Assembly: GCA_021613535.1 (NCBI GenBank)
Contig: CP075497.1
Span: 10,478,001 to 10,542,000, forward strand
Length of the DNA: 64,000 bases
Direction of reading: 5' to 3'
Origin: Adineta vaga
Lineage: Eukaryota > Rotifera
Shown here: positions 37,173-47,889 of the stretch, one piece after another
Position numbering within the stretch: the stretch's first letter is position 1
Layout: each line of letters opens with the position of its first letter
The notes under the pieces: model-generated
What the model saw: only the letters and a program-made list of their open reading frames with translations
Told to the model about the DNA's origin: nothing
The model's database searches: none
Position numbers and translations under genes: made by a program

Positions 37173-38204
37173 TCATTGGTTTGACGATTTCCAATGAGTG
37201 AGTAATGGACGTTGAATTCCAAACTGTGATACGGACAGACGACGATCTTCTGTTAATATATTATCTATAAGCATGTTTGTTATCTCTTGTTTTTTATCTT
37301 CATATTCCATTCTTTCTTTTAAACTTCGTTGACATTGCTTTTGATCAGCCTATTGATAAATAACATAGAAATATGAATAATAGGACAGTCTATTAATTTA
37401 TTACCAATGCTCGATTGAATGCTTTGATATCATTGTTTAACTGACATCGTCGCGTCATTTGTATGACTTCAAGAGTTTTCACACGATTTACGATCGCCAG
37501 CTGATTGTAATCATATGCTTCGTCAGCCATGTGTTGTTCTTCGACTTCGAGACATTTTTGACGACACTAAACAAAAGATATACCCTGTAGTATTTTTACA
37601 TTTTTCTTGTTATATACTACCTGTTCAGTGATCCATCGATTCATTTGATCCTTTTGTTTTCTTTCTCGATCTTGTTTATTTCGATCTTCACCTTCAAAAT
37701 ATAAACAATTACCACTGATCGAATTGTCTTCAATATTTAACATTGTTGTGTCAGTTAAATCATATTCTCGAGCGTATTTTGTTTGTTGATATTTCTTACG
37801 GAAGTTATCTATATCTTGTGCTAGACGACGACGATCATATTCTTGTCGATTTCGAAGTAGTTCAACAATAGCATTATGCTTTTTGTAATCACAAGCTCAA
37901 ACATATAGAAAATATAGATACAAATACATAATGCGTATTTATATACCATATGCTTGAGATAATTTTTCTTCGTTATTATCGAATCGATTTTTATCATTAA
38001 TCTGTTGTACAAGTGTCACTTGATCAGTCTACTATATAAGAATGATAATAGGAAGATAAATGATTGTCATACAGATGAGAGTTTTGATTTGACATTTTTC
38101 AATTGTTCTTCTCTATGCTTTTCTATATATCGCCAACGTTCAATTACACCATGTTCTTTAATATCCGATTCAGTTAACAGATGTAAATCATTACTTGTAG
38201 TCAT
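37173..38204 (-). CDS. RIBC2: RIB43A-like coiled-coil protein (ciliary doublet microtubule inner protein)
   Basis: Five exons on the minus strand, about 275 residues, ATG at 38204 (MTTSNDLHLLTESDIKEHGV) and TGA at 37173-37175. The family's marker sequences appear in order: IERWRYIEKHREEQ, the central QDIDNFRKKYQQTKYAREYD-LTD, then YFEGEDRNKQDRERKQKDQM, EQHMADEAYDYNQLAI, and the C-terminal NILTEDRRLSVSQFG...HWK (compare FLTENPEVAQSAFGPHRVLPDRWKG). Mostly helical. RIB43A proteins line the inside of doublet microtubule protofilament ribbons in motile cilia and flagella. It is a little shorter than vertebrate RIBC1/2. RIBC1 versus RIBC2 is not truly resolved; the symbol marks the family. The TAF6-like gene starts 42 bp away in the opposite direction. 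Confidence 0.9.
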
Positions 38205-38246
38205 CAATGTAAACGGAGGGAAATCTAATTAGATTGAATCATCATT
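38205..38246. promoter_or_regulatory. very short divergent interval between RIBC and TAF6-like start codons
   Basis: Only 42 bp lie between the two ATGs. Either a bidirectional core promoter acts here with almost no 5' UTR, or one or both transcripts start inside the other gene or are trans-spliced. No TATA-type element is visible. Confidence 0.5.
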
Positions 38247-39679
38247 ATGCTTTGGTTAGAAAGTTTACCCGATGATTGGTGGATAACATATCAATCGAAG
38301 ATATCATTTTCATCTGAATGTATTCAAGAACTGAATATTGAACTATTATTTATTGTTCGAAATCTTATTATTGAAACACGAACCTATGCACGTGCTTGTC
38401 TTCGTACTTGCCTTCGTACTAATGATTTTCAGAATGTACTTGAAAATCGAAATATTTGTCAATCATTTCAAAATCTTTCGAATACTTTTCCAACAGAGGA
38501 AAATAATATCATTTCTATATCATCATTAATCGAACCTATTGAACAATTATCAAGAAAAATGAATAGACTCGAACTTACAATTCATTGGCTAGCAATCGAT
38601 GGAGAACAACCGATAACTTCCGAGAATCCTTTACCAAATTTTTCTGAAGATCATCCAATTGAAAGAAATCAACTGGAACCGATTAGAGATAGAAAAATGT
38701 TACCAACTGAACTTATCAATCAATCTCCTTCTATACAAAGACTTTTTCAATTAGCTAATTCAACTCAAATAAAGTAATATTTTGCTCAGAGATTCTAACT
38801 TTGATTTTTTGTCAATCTAAATTTTCTAGCCGACATCAACTACAAGAACATATTCATCCACTAACTAAAAACAATTTAACCGTCAAACCGATCCATCCTG
38901 TGAATATTCCTATTCGTCGTTCAACTATTCATAATCATATACCAAAAGTGCCTTCATTTCAAGGATCACTCGCACATGAATTAAGTTTAGAACAACAATT
39001 CTATTTTAAAACATTAACGGAATCATGTTTCAATGACATTGATGGACAACAATCAAATGCATTTCATTGTCTTTCAACAGATGCTGCTCTACAACCTCTT
39101 TTACCACGTTTACTTCTCTTTATTACAAAAGGTATCGAAACAAATATTCATCAACATGATTTAAATTTTCTTCATCAATTTCTAAACATATTAACAAAAC
39201 TAATAAGTAATTCATTTCTTTCATTTGATAAATATCTTCATACAATTCTTCCATCATTATTAACTTGTCTTATTTGTATCTTTGATATACCAAAACTTGA
39301 TAATACATTTCCAATCAATGATTCCGATAACTATTCAATCATATGGCGTATTCGAGAACAAGCCAGTGATTTGATTTATCATGTTGCACATAAATATTCG
39401 ATGATTTCTCATCTTACTGATCGAATCATTTCGATAGTTAAATCCACATTAATAGATCATAATGAAAAACTGACATTTTCAATTGTGTATGCATGTATAC
39501 GAACATTGTTATTTATCGATATACAACACTATCATTCATTTGCTCTCAATATTTTACAAACTAATCAAAAACAAAATATATTTGAATCAGATTTCGATCT
39601 TGATCATACAGAACAACAAACATTATTCAAACAGAAAATCAATGAATTATTTCCCATTGATAACTTTGTTACTTATTGA
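38247..39679 (+). CDS. TAF6: TAF6/TAF6L-like TFIID/SAGA subunit
   Basis: Two exons (38247-38773, 38830-39679), 458 residues. The N-terminal about 75 residues fit the TAF6 histone fold (LNIELLFIVRNLIIETRTYA), followed by the short conserved LTIHWLAIDGEQP (TAF6: HWLSIEGCQPAIPENPP). After a variable linker comes the TAF6 C-terminal HEAT-repeat domain: ELSLEQQFYFKTLTESCFND, LSTDAALQPLLPRLLLFITK, then LHTILPSLLTCLICIFD and IREQASDLIYHVAHKYS, all co-linear with human TAF6. TAF6 pairs with TAF9 in TFIID, and TAF6L does so in SAGA; this divergent version could be either. It is nuclear. No C-terminal extension. Confidence 0.9.
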
Positions 39680-39993
39680 TTGCACTTTATTTATGCATTG
39701 TAGGATATAAATAGTTTCTGATTACAAATAAACGAAAGGACAAGAAATATACCTTTTTTTTCTCAGTACTTAAGTCTTCATTAGACCGGAAGAAACGTAA
39801 AAGCAGGTGGAGTAGGTTTTGCATTTCTTTTCGTTTATATACTTCGAAAAAATCTACCATAATACCAATCGTGGGATTATTTAGATTGGTTTTAAGCTCT
39901 CACCCCCGTTATTCTTAATCGTATATATATATATAAGACATTGAACCGATATAGATATTTAAAAAAAAGATTATGATTAAAAAAATCTGAATT
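39680..39993. other. short intergenic interval
   Basis: Contains the TAF6-like 3' flank and a TATA-like alternating run (tatatatatataag) at about 39920. Nothing else seen. Confidence 0.4.
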
Positions 39994-40242
39994 ATGAATG
40001 CTTCGATTGAGAAATATATTTCACAGATTGCAAATATCAATGCATCTTTCCAAACAATCAAACAACATTTGATTGATGTTAATTATGGTTTGGTTCGATT
40101 AGAAATGGATAATCTGGTAATTCTAATCAATAAATTAAATGAAGCAATAACATATTTGGAAAATATTGGTCGTCAACCTGAAGAACATGTAAATATCAAT
40201 ACAGCAAGGAACTATTTTGATAATATTCTTGTAATATTATAA
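39994..40242 (+). CDS. small helical hypothetical protein (82 aa)
   Basis: A single open frame with ATG, 82 residues, predicted to be nearly all helical with a heptad-like spacing (MNASIEKYISQIANINASFQ; RLEMDNLVILINKLNEAITY). A TATA-like element lies about 70 bp upstream. Codon use resembles that of the neighbouring real genes. It resembles in size and style small coiled-coil subunits of larger complexes, but I recognise no family. Confidence 0.45.
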   Translation: MNASIEKYISQIANINASFQTIKQHLIDVNYGLVRLEMDNLVILINKLNEAITYLENIGRQPEEHVNINTARNYFDNILVIL

Positions 40243-40388
40243 AGAAAAAGACATTTTGTATATGTATAAAAATCTCTTCAGATAATAAACTCAAATCTAA
40301 TTGTGATTCAATTGATGATAATATTTATTTACTCTCTCTCTCTCTTCTTAGAATACTTGAAACAAAAAATACAAAGATATCGAACGTT

Positions 40389-41036
40389 CTAGTAGGACAT
40401 TTGATGTCCAAGAACAAATCCAAGTAGTGCAAGAAAAAGAATAATAAATGCTGCAAAGAATAAATTAGGACCATGATGAAAATGTTGATGATATGTAAGT
40501 ATGGATTGACGTTGTGAACCAATTGCATTCAAATAAGATGGATTATCAGGTGAAATTGTTACAAAAACAACTCGATCTTGTTTCACTGTATCATTTTTTA
40601 AATTATCCGTTGAAATCATTCCAATTAGAATATTCTTTGTCGAATGTGCTGGTGGATGAAACCATTGAAGAAGAACGACCATGATTAAAATCATTGCAAT
40701 TGATAAAACAAGAATATTTACAAATCGAGCGACAAGTTGATATTCTTTCTTTGCCAAACCAGCATATTCAAAATAAACTTGACCAACAATAAGAATAACA
40801 AACATAAATAATGAAATAATCAAACAAAGAATAACACCTGTTGGTATTAATTTAAAAAGACATGAAAATGCTCGATCAGAATGTAATAATGAATGACATT
40901 CATATGTATTTCCATAACGAATACACCAAGCAGAAAGTGATCCACCAACAATAATTAGAACAAGTGAAACTGCCACAAGACTAGCTAAACCTATGAGATG
41001 ATAATGTGTTAAACAATCTCGTGGACGTAAACTCAT
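40389..41036 (-). CDS. four-transmembrane (claudin/tetraspan-like) protein
   Basis: Single exon, 215 residues. Four hydrophobic segments: about 16-36 (LIGLASLVAVSLVLIIVGG), 64-86 (IPTGVILCLIISLFMFVILI), 104-124 (FVNILVLSIAMILIMVVLL), and 192-212 (LFFAAFIILFLALLGFVLG). The first extracellular loop is short, with two Cys (WCIRYGNTYECHS); the second loop is long (about 65 residues) and carries a possible N-glycosylation site (NDT). The topology of short loop 1 and long loop 2 with intracellular termini fits tetraspan membrane proteins broadly. It lacks the W-GLW-C-C claudin signature and the tetraspanin CCG motif, so no family is assigned. Plasma or internal membrane location inferred. Confidence 0.7.
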   Translation of the reverse strand: MSLRPRDCLTHYHLIGLASLVAVSLVLIIVGGSLSAWCIRYGNTYECHSLLHSDRAFSCLFKLIPTGVILCLIISLFMFVILIVGQVYFEYAGLAKKEYQLVARFVNILVLSIAMILIMVVLLQWFHPPAHSTKNILIGMISTDNLKNDTVKQDRVVFVTISPDNPSYLNAIGSQRQSILTYHQHFHHGPNLFFAAFIILFLALLGFVLGHQMSY

Positions 41037-41402
41037 TTTGAATGTCTATCTGAATTGATTAATCCTCGTTTTTTTATGTGAATACTTATCAATTATGAAA
41101 GATAATAAAATACAACGTGATAGAATGTTAAACAAAACATTCTCTTTCGTAACGCACATTTAATAATCATGTAGGAGTGAAAATAAGTTTATTTATATTA
41201 TTTTTTTTCAACATATGGCATGTCAATGATTGGCATCTTTACAAATGTATACATGATAAATCATTTGACTTGTCGGTAAGAAACTATTTATTAAAAAAAA
41301 GAAAAAGATAAACTTGCTCGTGTTTACTATATGCAAAAGATCAAGTAAAAATAATTTCTCGTATATTTGAATTCTTTCTAATGGATATGTCTTTGTTTTG
41401 AT
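41037..41402. other. intergenic between KCMF1 and the four-TM gene
   Basis: 366 bp on the shared minus-strand side: KCMF1 3' flank and promoter of the four-TM gene. Nothing specific recognised. Confidence 0.4.
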
Positions 41403-41854
41403 TTAAAGATGATTTTCATTTTGTTCATTATGAATATTTGTTATCATTGTTGACAAGAGTATGGACTGTAAGAAGGATACATGATCTTGTTGTTGTTGTT
41501 GATTGTGAATTTCATTCATATCATCTTTATTTACATCATGATCATTTCTTAGAACTCTGCAATAAGAAAGGATGACATTGTATTGGAATATTTTCATTTT
41601 TTAAAGAAAATGAAGATACATACTTGCCGAGTAGTGATCGAGGATCATATTCTCGATATGATTGTTGGGAATTTTTTGATAAAGAATTCGTTAGATTACT
41701 ATTGGTTAATGTTGAATCATTTGGAATAGTTGCAGTTAAAAAATTTGGATTATTAAATGCAGGTTGCATGGCTGGAAAATGTTGTTGCCATAGTTGATAA
41801 TCATAACCTGATGGATGAGTAATAATCACTGGTTGAGATGATAATGCCTGTTGC

Positions 41855-41885
<31 letters not shown>

Positions 41886-43563
41886 GAGTATGACTAGCCC
41901 GTTTTTGCTTAGCATTTAATAAATTTGATCTAAGAGAGAAGAAAGAATTTGTTTGAAAAAGATATGATCAAATAAATGATGTTAAATGTACTTGATTTGA
42001 ACCATGGATTCGTTATTTTCAATTTGTTGTTGAATACGTGCAAACTCGTTCGATGCGGTTGATGATGGTACATGAACAGGAATTGGTGGTCCAAATAGGA
42101 ATTGACCAGTCGATGAACTAATTGGTGGAGTAGTTGAAGCTGGTTGATTATTCACTAGTCGAGAAACAAATTCTAAATAAAATGTAATTTATATTAAGAC
42201 ATGTTTTTAATTTAACAAACTTTTCTCTGACATACCAAGCATTGGATCTTGAGCAAAGAAAAAAGTAGCATAGGGATCATTTGATACTGTATTTTGAGCA
42301 CTATTACCATTTGATGTTTCATGTGAATTACGAAGTGATATACCGGAAGCAAAACCTGTAGTTGTACGAGGAACAGCACCATATGGATAACTATTAAAAT
42401 GACCTAGTGATATAATTAAATTTATTAATAGCATTTTCCTTCGAATTTCTTCTTTCATTTTGAGATTTACCTCGTAAACCTCCTCTTGAACCTCGCAATG
42501 CTGTTTGTCTTGACATTGGACGTCGTTGCGAATTAGTATTCCCACTAAAAGCTGCCGTATAATCATTTCTAGCAGCTGCAGCTAATGATGATGCATGTGC
42601 AAGTCTTTGACGAGCCGCTTCTTGTCTTCTATGTTCTTCTTCAATAAATGCTCGATGTTCTAGATCATAGAGAGATGGTTCTTCTTCTTCATCTTCGTCT
42701 TCATCAGAATCTTCCTTTGAAAGAAAAAGAAATGATTGTTTCTATCGAAGAACACTTTATCAAATTACTTCTTCACGTTCACCACGTCGTGATTGAGTTA
42801 CAGCTGATGAATTTGTTATATCTTCATCACCACCACCACTACCACCACCGTCATGCACTGTCGCAATATGATCAGCAAGAAGAACAAAACGTGGTCGATT
42901 TCCATGTGATGGAGATGTTACACAAATTGGACACATCTAAGATGAAAATGATCATAAAAATATCGATAATCAATGGTATTTATGAAAAAAGAAATGAAAT
43001 TTGTAGTGTTTCTTTATCTCATCTTCTTCTTTTCGACAAACTTAACTTTAACATCTCTACTAATTATCACTCTAGTCATATTCCAAAGAAAATAAAGGTC
43101 TTACATACAACAACTTGACTATTCTTGCTTTGTGCTGATGTTGATGAATGTTTTTCAATACAATGTGCCAGCAATGTTCGAGGAATAAAACCGGATATAC
43201 AACAATGTGGACATGTCAATGACACTGCCGATCGACGTGCAACTGGTTCACCAGCATAGAATAATTCTATAGTTAAAAATTGTTTTAATTCGAATACATA
43301 AATGATAATCATAACTAACCAGCAGCTGACTCAGTTAATATACATTGCATTGGATGATTATTTTTATGTTTTTGACTTTCAGCTTCTACATCATAACATG
43401 CACCACAAAGATCATAATTATCACATAGTAAACATTTATAGCGACGACCGGAAAAATTCGTTTTCATACAAGAATCACAGGAAACTCCTAATGAAAGAAA
43501 AATAAGAATAAAATCAGAACTACTAGTAGTTTCATTATATTTCATACCATTATGTGAGCTCAT
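41403..43563 (-). CDS. KCMF1: E3 ubiquitin ligase KCMF1 homologue (ZZ + C2H2-type zinc fingers)
   Basis: Multiple exons on the minus strand. Start MSSHNG joins VSCDSCMKTNFSGRRYKCLL across an intron. The ZZ-type zinc finger (CDSC...CLLCDNYDLCGACYD... HPMQCILT) matches human KCMF1 (MSRHEGVSCDACLKGNFRGR). Next is the LxYxGE linker (ELFYAGEPVARR), then two C2H2-like fingers: CPHCCISGFIPRTLLAHCIE-KH, and CPICVTSPSHG...LLADHIATVH. The C-terminal half is disordered, with a Gln run from CAA/CAG codons (about 41850-41885), and it ends with DHVSFLQSILLSTM, matching the conserved KCMF1 SLFVQELLLSTL. KCMF1 works with UBR4 in N-degron and lysosome-linked protein turnover. RABL6 ends 188 bp upstream on the same strand. 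Confidence 0.92.
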
Positions 43564-43751
43564 TCTTTCCTATTTTCAAATAATCTAGAAATACATTGAA
43601 GATAAATATTATGAAATAAAAAGAAAACGAAACAGACAACAACGATAGATATTTATTGCGAAAAAAAATAGAATGATAGGTGACGTTGAATGGACTAGAT
43701 TGATTTTTTTCAGCAAACGAAAATGAAAACCGATAAAATGAATACACTGTT

Positions 43752-46235
43752 TTAAATATGTTCATAATTATTGTCATTCTTACGATTTGTTGTTGTATCT
43801 GAATCATCAGCTAGAAAGGATTCGAGATCATCATTATTATTTGTAGAAGTCGATTCGATAGGAGTAATAGTTGTTTTCGTAGATGAAGATTTCTTTTTCT
43901 TCTTTATTTTCGTATTATCAGTTGTTAAACTAGTTTCTTCCTGGAAAAGAAAAGAGAAATTGTCATTTTCTGTAGTGTAAGTTTTGATGAATCGAACTTT
44001 TTTCGATTTCGTTGTTGTTGTTTTCTTCTTCTTGGGTTTTGTGGAAAGTGTATCACTGTGAACACTTTGAGAATCTATGAAACACACTAAGCATATAGAT
44101 AGAAAATTTAATTGATTAAATAGTACCTGGTGTTTGCGTGTCAATCATAGATTGTTTTACTTTGGATGAAGACAATCGATCAAGAAAATCTAAATCATCC
44201 GATGATATTTGATGATAGACAGGTGGTGGCGGAGGTGGGAGAGGAGGTGATGGATCAGATATCTAGAACGTATAAGAATTATTGAATGATGAAAATCAAA
44301 TCATCTATGGTATTTACAGGTTCAATCGTAGGTGATACTGCTTCATAGTCAGTTGGCTCGTTTATCCTATGATAGTACACATAGTTTTTATTGTTACTTT
44401 ATGACAAGAGAATAGCTTACATAATGGGTTGTTGATTTTGTTCGTCGTCAGAGTCTAACTGTTCGCAGAAGCCTTTTACCATTGGATTGACAGATAGTTC
44501 ATTTTCACTAAAAGTAAGTAAAACATGTTTTCAAAGATAAAATAATTAAAAGTCGATTTACTCGTCAGTTGTTGATAATTTTGTTGTAGCTGATCGGCTG
44601 AATGGGTCAATAGATAAATGTTGTTGAGGAGATACATTGTCATCAACAAGAAATGTTTCGTAATCATTATCATCAGGTACGAAATCATCAACAGTTGATG
44701 CTACTAATGGATTAGATAGATGTGGTTCTGGATAATCATCTGTTGTTGGATACTTTTCAACAATATTGTTAATTGGTTCATTAGGAATAGGTGATTTTGG
44801 AACAACTAAAATATTGACTTGAAGATTCTTTTTATTTAAACGTTTTATTTACCTTGTTGAACAATGGGTTGAACGGCAACAACAGGTGGTTTTTGTTTAG
44901 TTGTTAGTGTTGGTTTAATAGTAGCTGAGGGAGTTTCCGTTGTTTTTTTAATTACTTGAACGATTGTATTCAATGGTTTCGATGTTATTTGTTGTTGTTG
45001 TAATTGTTCAGCTAATGCTGCTGCTTGCACAGCTTCATCATGAAGACGTTTCGCTTCTTCTAATGGTTTAGCTTTGGCGACAACATCTCCGGCAAGTGCT
45101 TCTTGTTTTGTTCGACGTTTATTAGCAAGTGTTTCAATAAACATATCATAGTTATTTTCAGAAGTACGAGAAAATGTATCGATTTCTTCGAGGGATGCAT
45201 CCATATCACGTGCATTGATCTGTAATTGTTGAAGCAAACATTCACGTTGTAATTGTAAAAATGGAATATTCAAAAATTGATAAATATATTGAAGACCAAA
45301 GCCATTTCTCATCGAGCTTTCACAATAACGTATAACAGAACCCATTGTACCTCTTCAAAAGTACATAAAAATCAATAATTTCGTATGAAAAATAAAAATG
45401 AATGATAATTTTACCTATCAAGATGTTCAATAAAACTCAAACATTTATCAGTCGGAACTTTCCGATGATGGCACATATCCATTTGGTTTCCAATAATTAA
45501 AATCGGAATATGAGCTGGAATTTTAACAATTTCTCTTTCAATATAATCCCATGTCCAAGGTTTTGTTATGTCATAAATCATGAGAACTCCTGCTGAACTC
45601 TTATAGACGTCAAGAAATTCAGCATCGAGTGATACTTCTCCAACAGCAGCATCAATTGAATTTGATAATTTAAGTGAAGGATTGATTGGACGTCGTTTTT
45701 TTCTTGATTTATCGACAACATCCCAAACTTCAACTTTAATTATTGCATCTCCACATACTCGCGATGACCAATTAATTGTTGCTACACGAATTTCATCCGA
45801 TGGAATGTAATCTTCAATAAATGGACAACCTTGTAAACGTGACCATAAAACTGATTTGCCTGTATTACATTCACCACGTATGACTAGTTTCACTAATAGG
45901 AGAAAGAAAGAAAAATATGTTTGATATTCCGATGAAAAACATGTCCTTGAATAGAATCATCTCATACTGTTATATTGTACACCACGAGCATATTTCTTCT
46001 GTAATCCTTGACTGAGTGGTTTGAAATTATCGGTCGATTTCGATGGAGATATCGTTGAATGAGATCCATTGGAATTTGTAGATGGATGATTGATATGATT
46101 AGAATTTTCTGATGCAGGTTGATTTGTATCGTTAGTGGCTGATGTTGTTGTTGTTGTTGCTGATGCAGTTGTTCCCATAGTTGATGAAGAATCGTTTGTT
46201 GTAATCAAACGTTTCAATGCTTGAACAAATGACAT
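43752..46235 (-). CDS. RABL6: RABL6 (Rab-like GTPase 6 / PARF) homologue
   Basis: About eight exons on the minus strand. The N-terminal leader ends KPLSQGLQKKYARGVQYN (human LQSMNQALQRRFAKGVQYN). The intron splits the Met codon of MKLVIRGECNTGKSVLWSRL, the P-loop GxxxxGKS (about residues 95-102). Downstream are VEVWDVVDKSRKKR, the LDAEFLDVYKSSAGVLMIYD segment and GNQMDM (in place of NKxD), then IRYCESSMRNGFGLQYIYQF and PFLQLQRECLL. The tail keeps the short RABL6 motifs VDDFVPDD, NPMVKGF and DLESFLADD...YEHI, amid Thr/Lys-rich low complexity and a Pro run (PPLPPPPPPVY). RABL6 is a nuclear-cytoplasmic GTPase linked to ARF/p53 control and, in some animals, to the ciliary base. Confidence 0.92.
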
Positions 46236-46594
46236 CTAAGAAAAGAAATAAAGGTTGAAGATGAAATTTCAATTGTAAGAAGAAAAAAAGATACAGAAGT
46301 TTATTTTTGATGTTTTTCTTTTCTCATCTGGTGAAAAGAAGAGAAGCAAAGCAAAGAGGTGATGTGATGTGTGATGATCATGATCAACGATGACAATGAA
46401 TCATAGAACATGAAATAGAAACCAAATAACAATGAAGCAAATAGATGGAGATAGTTGTCAAGACATACAAAACAAAAAGTTAGAATAAGTTTTTTCTTTC
46501 TTTAAACGTTTATTTTAAAAATCTGTACGAAAAAATATTACATGAAATGTTTTTATTCTATTAGGAAAACAGAACAAAATAAAGACGATTTTTT
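46236..46594. other. intergenic between DUSP and RABL6
   Basis: 359 bp. Purine-rich; includes alternating GTGATG/ATGATC sequence near 46360-46400. No gene. Confidence 0.4.
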
Positions 46595-47371
46595 TTATAA
46601 ATATTGTCTTCGATGTACATTGTAAGGTGATCGAAAATGATACGGAGATGCATGAGGTGCATGATGTCGTCGTATATGATGATAGTGAGGTTTTCGATAT
46701 ACGACATATGATGATGGCTGTGATCGAACAAATGAAAATGAAAGTGGATCTGGTCCTAAAACTCGTTGAACACCATCTGAGAGTTTATATAAAATTTGTT
46801 GACCATATGTTGCCGGCTCAATTATAGATCCCATCATTGGTACAGGAGTCATTCGTCGTTGTTGTTGCTGATGTAATTCATACGTTCTTAATTGTGACCA
46901 AAAACCAGCATTAGGTAAAGCTATTTGTCGTTTTTCTTTTACTAATGCATATGCAGTTTGTAATGGTAAGTGATGATGTTTGATTAAATAAGCTAAAATA
47001 AATGTAATTGAACGTGAACGACCATGATGACAATAGAGAAGTGTTCGTCGATTTAATGCTGTATTTGCAGCAATACGATCAGCAACAACATCAAAATATT
47101 GATTTGCAGGAAAGGAAGGTATATCCAAAACTGGATATTTTAATGATTCAATTCCACTTTGAGGTGGAAAAACTATATGTGGTAATTCGTCTGCAACATT
47201 AATGACACAACCAATTCCATTCGAAAATATCATAGGAAATTGTCGAGCTGTATCTTCCGCAGTAACAAAGACATATGGAGTTATTTGAGAAAGATTATAA
47301 TCAACCATGACTGGTGCCATATTTATATTCGATGCATTTGATATAACTGAATAGCTACGATCCAGCGCCAT
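46595..47371 (-). CDS. Dual-specificity protein phosphatase (atypical DUSP) with His/Arg-rich tail
   Basis: Single exon, 258 residues. DUSP fold: start of domain YNLSQITPYVFVTAEDTARQ, then GIGCVINVADELPHIVFPP. The general-acid region is YPVLDIPSFPANQYFD (Asp about 83). The signature loop is LLYCHHGRSRSITFILAYL, with catalytic Cys114 and Arg120 (C-x5-R intact); the His usually just before the Cys is Tyr. Then follow MxYL-like LIKHHHLPLQTAYALVKEKR and NAGFWSQLRTYE, typical of DUSP13/14/18/21-like enzymes. The last about 90 residues are rich in His, Tyr, Arg and Pro and have no known domain. It should remove phosphate from Tyr/Ser/Thr; the altered HC position may lower activity. No MAPK-binding rhodanese domain. 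Confidence 0.87.
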   Translation of the reverse strand: MALDRSYSVISNASNINMAPVMVDYNLSQITPYVFVTAEDTARQFPMIFSNGIGCVINVADELPHIVFPPQSGIESLKYPVLDIPSFPANQYFDVVADRIAANTALNRRTLLYCHHGRSRSITFILAYLIKHHHLPLQTAYALVKEKRQIALPNAGFWSQLRTYELHQQQQRRMTPVPMMGSIIEPATYGQQILYKLSDGVQRVLGPDPLSFSFVRSQPSSYVVYRKPHYHHIRRHHAPHASPYHFRSPYNVHRRQYL

Positions 47372-47889
47372 ACGAAAACACGTAAATACAAAAACGTAAG
47401 TGATAAATGTAGTAAATGTATATTAAAAAGTGAGAACAATTTTGATGATAATATTTGCCTGATTTCTTTCGATTTGTGAAGGACGTGTAGGAAGAAGGAA
47501 GAGTAATTTTACAGGTGAGTGGTATTTGCCTTTCAGTTTGTTTCTTTACAGTTTCTCATAATTATTTTTATTCTTGCTTATTTTCATTATTTGTGATATC
47601 TTATCAGTTGAGTGTATGTACATCTGCCTCCTATTCACCCAATCACATCACGTATTCCGTCCTAATGATCAATTATATATATAACTATTTATGCTACGTA
47701 ACTATTTCAAATATGTGTTTTTGAAACTATCTTTCACCTAACCAATAAATAAAACTTATCTTGTTTATTTATCTTCATATCTGTCAACGAACATAGATTA
47801 TCAGTTATATATATATATTGATGATTTATTTTCAACTAGTTGCTTATTTTTCGTTTGATTATTTTACAAAAAAAAAGCACATCATTCAT
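47372..47889. other. intergenic between DKNYY gene and DUSP
   Basis: 518 bp. Several short ATATAT runs (about 47674, 47808). No gene recognised. Confidence 0.4.

Noticed and set aside
44200-44240. GGTGG-rich plus-strand tract as a G-quadruplex/regulatory site
   Set aside because: It is the reverse complement of the Pro-run codons of RABL6; coding explains it.
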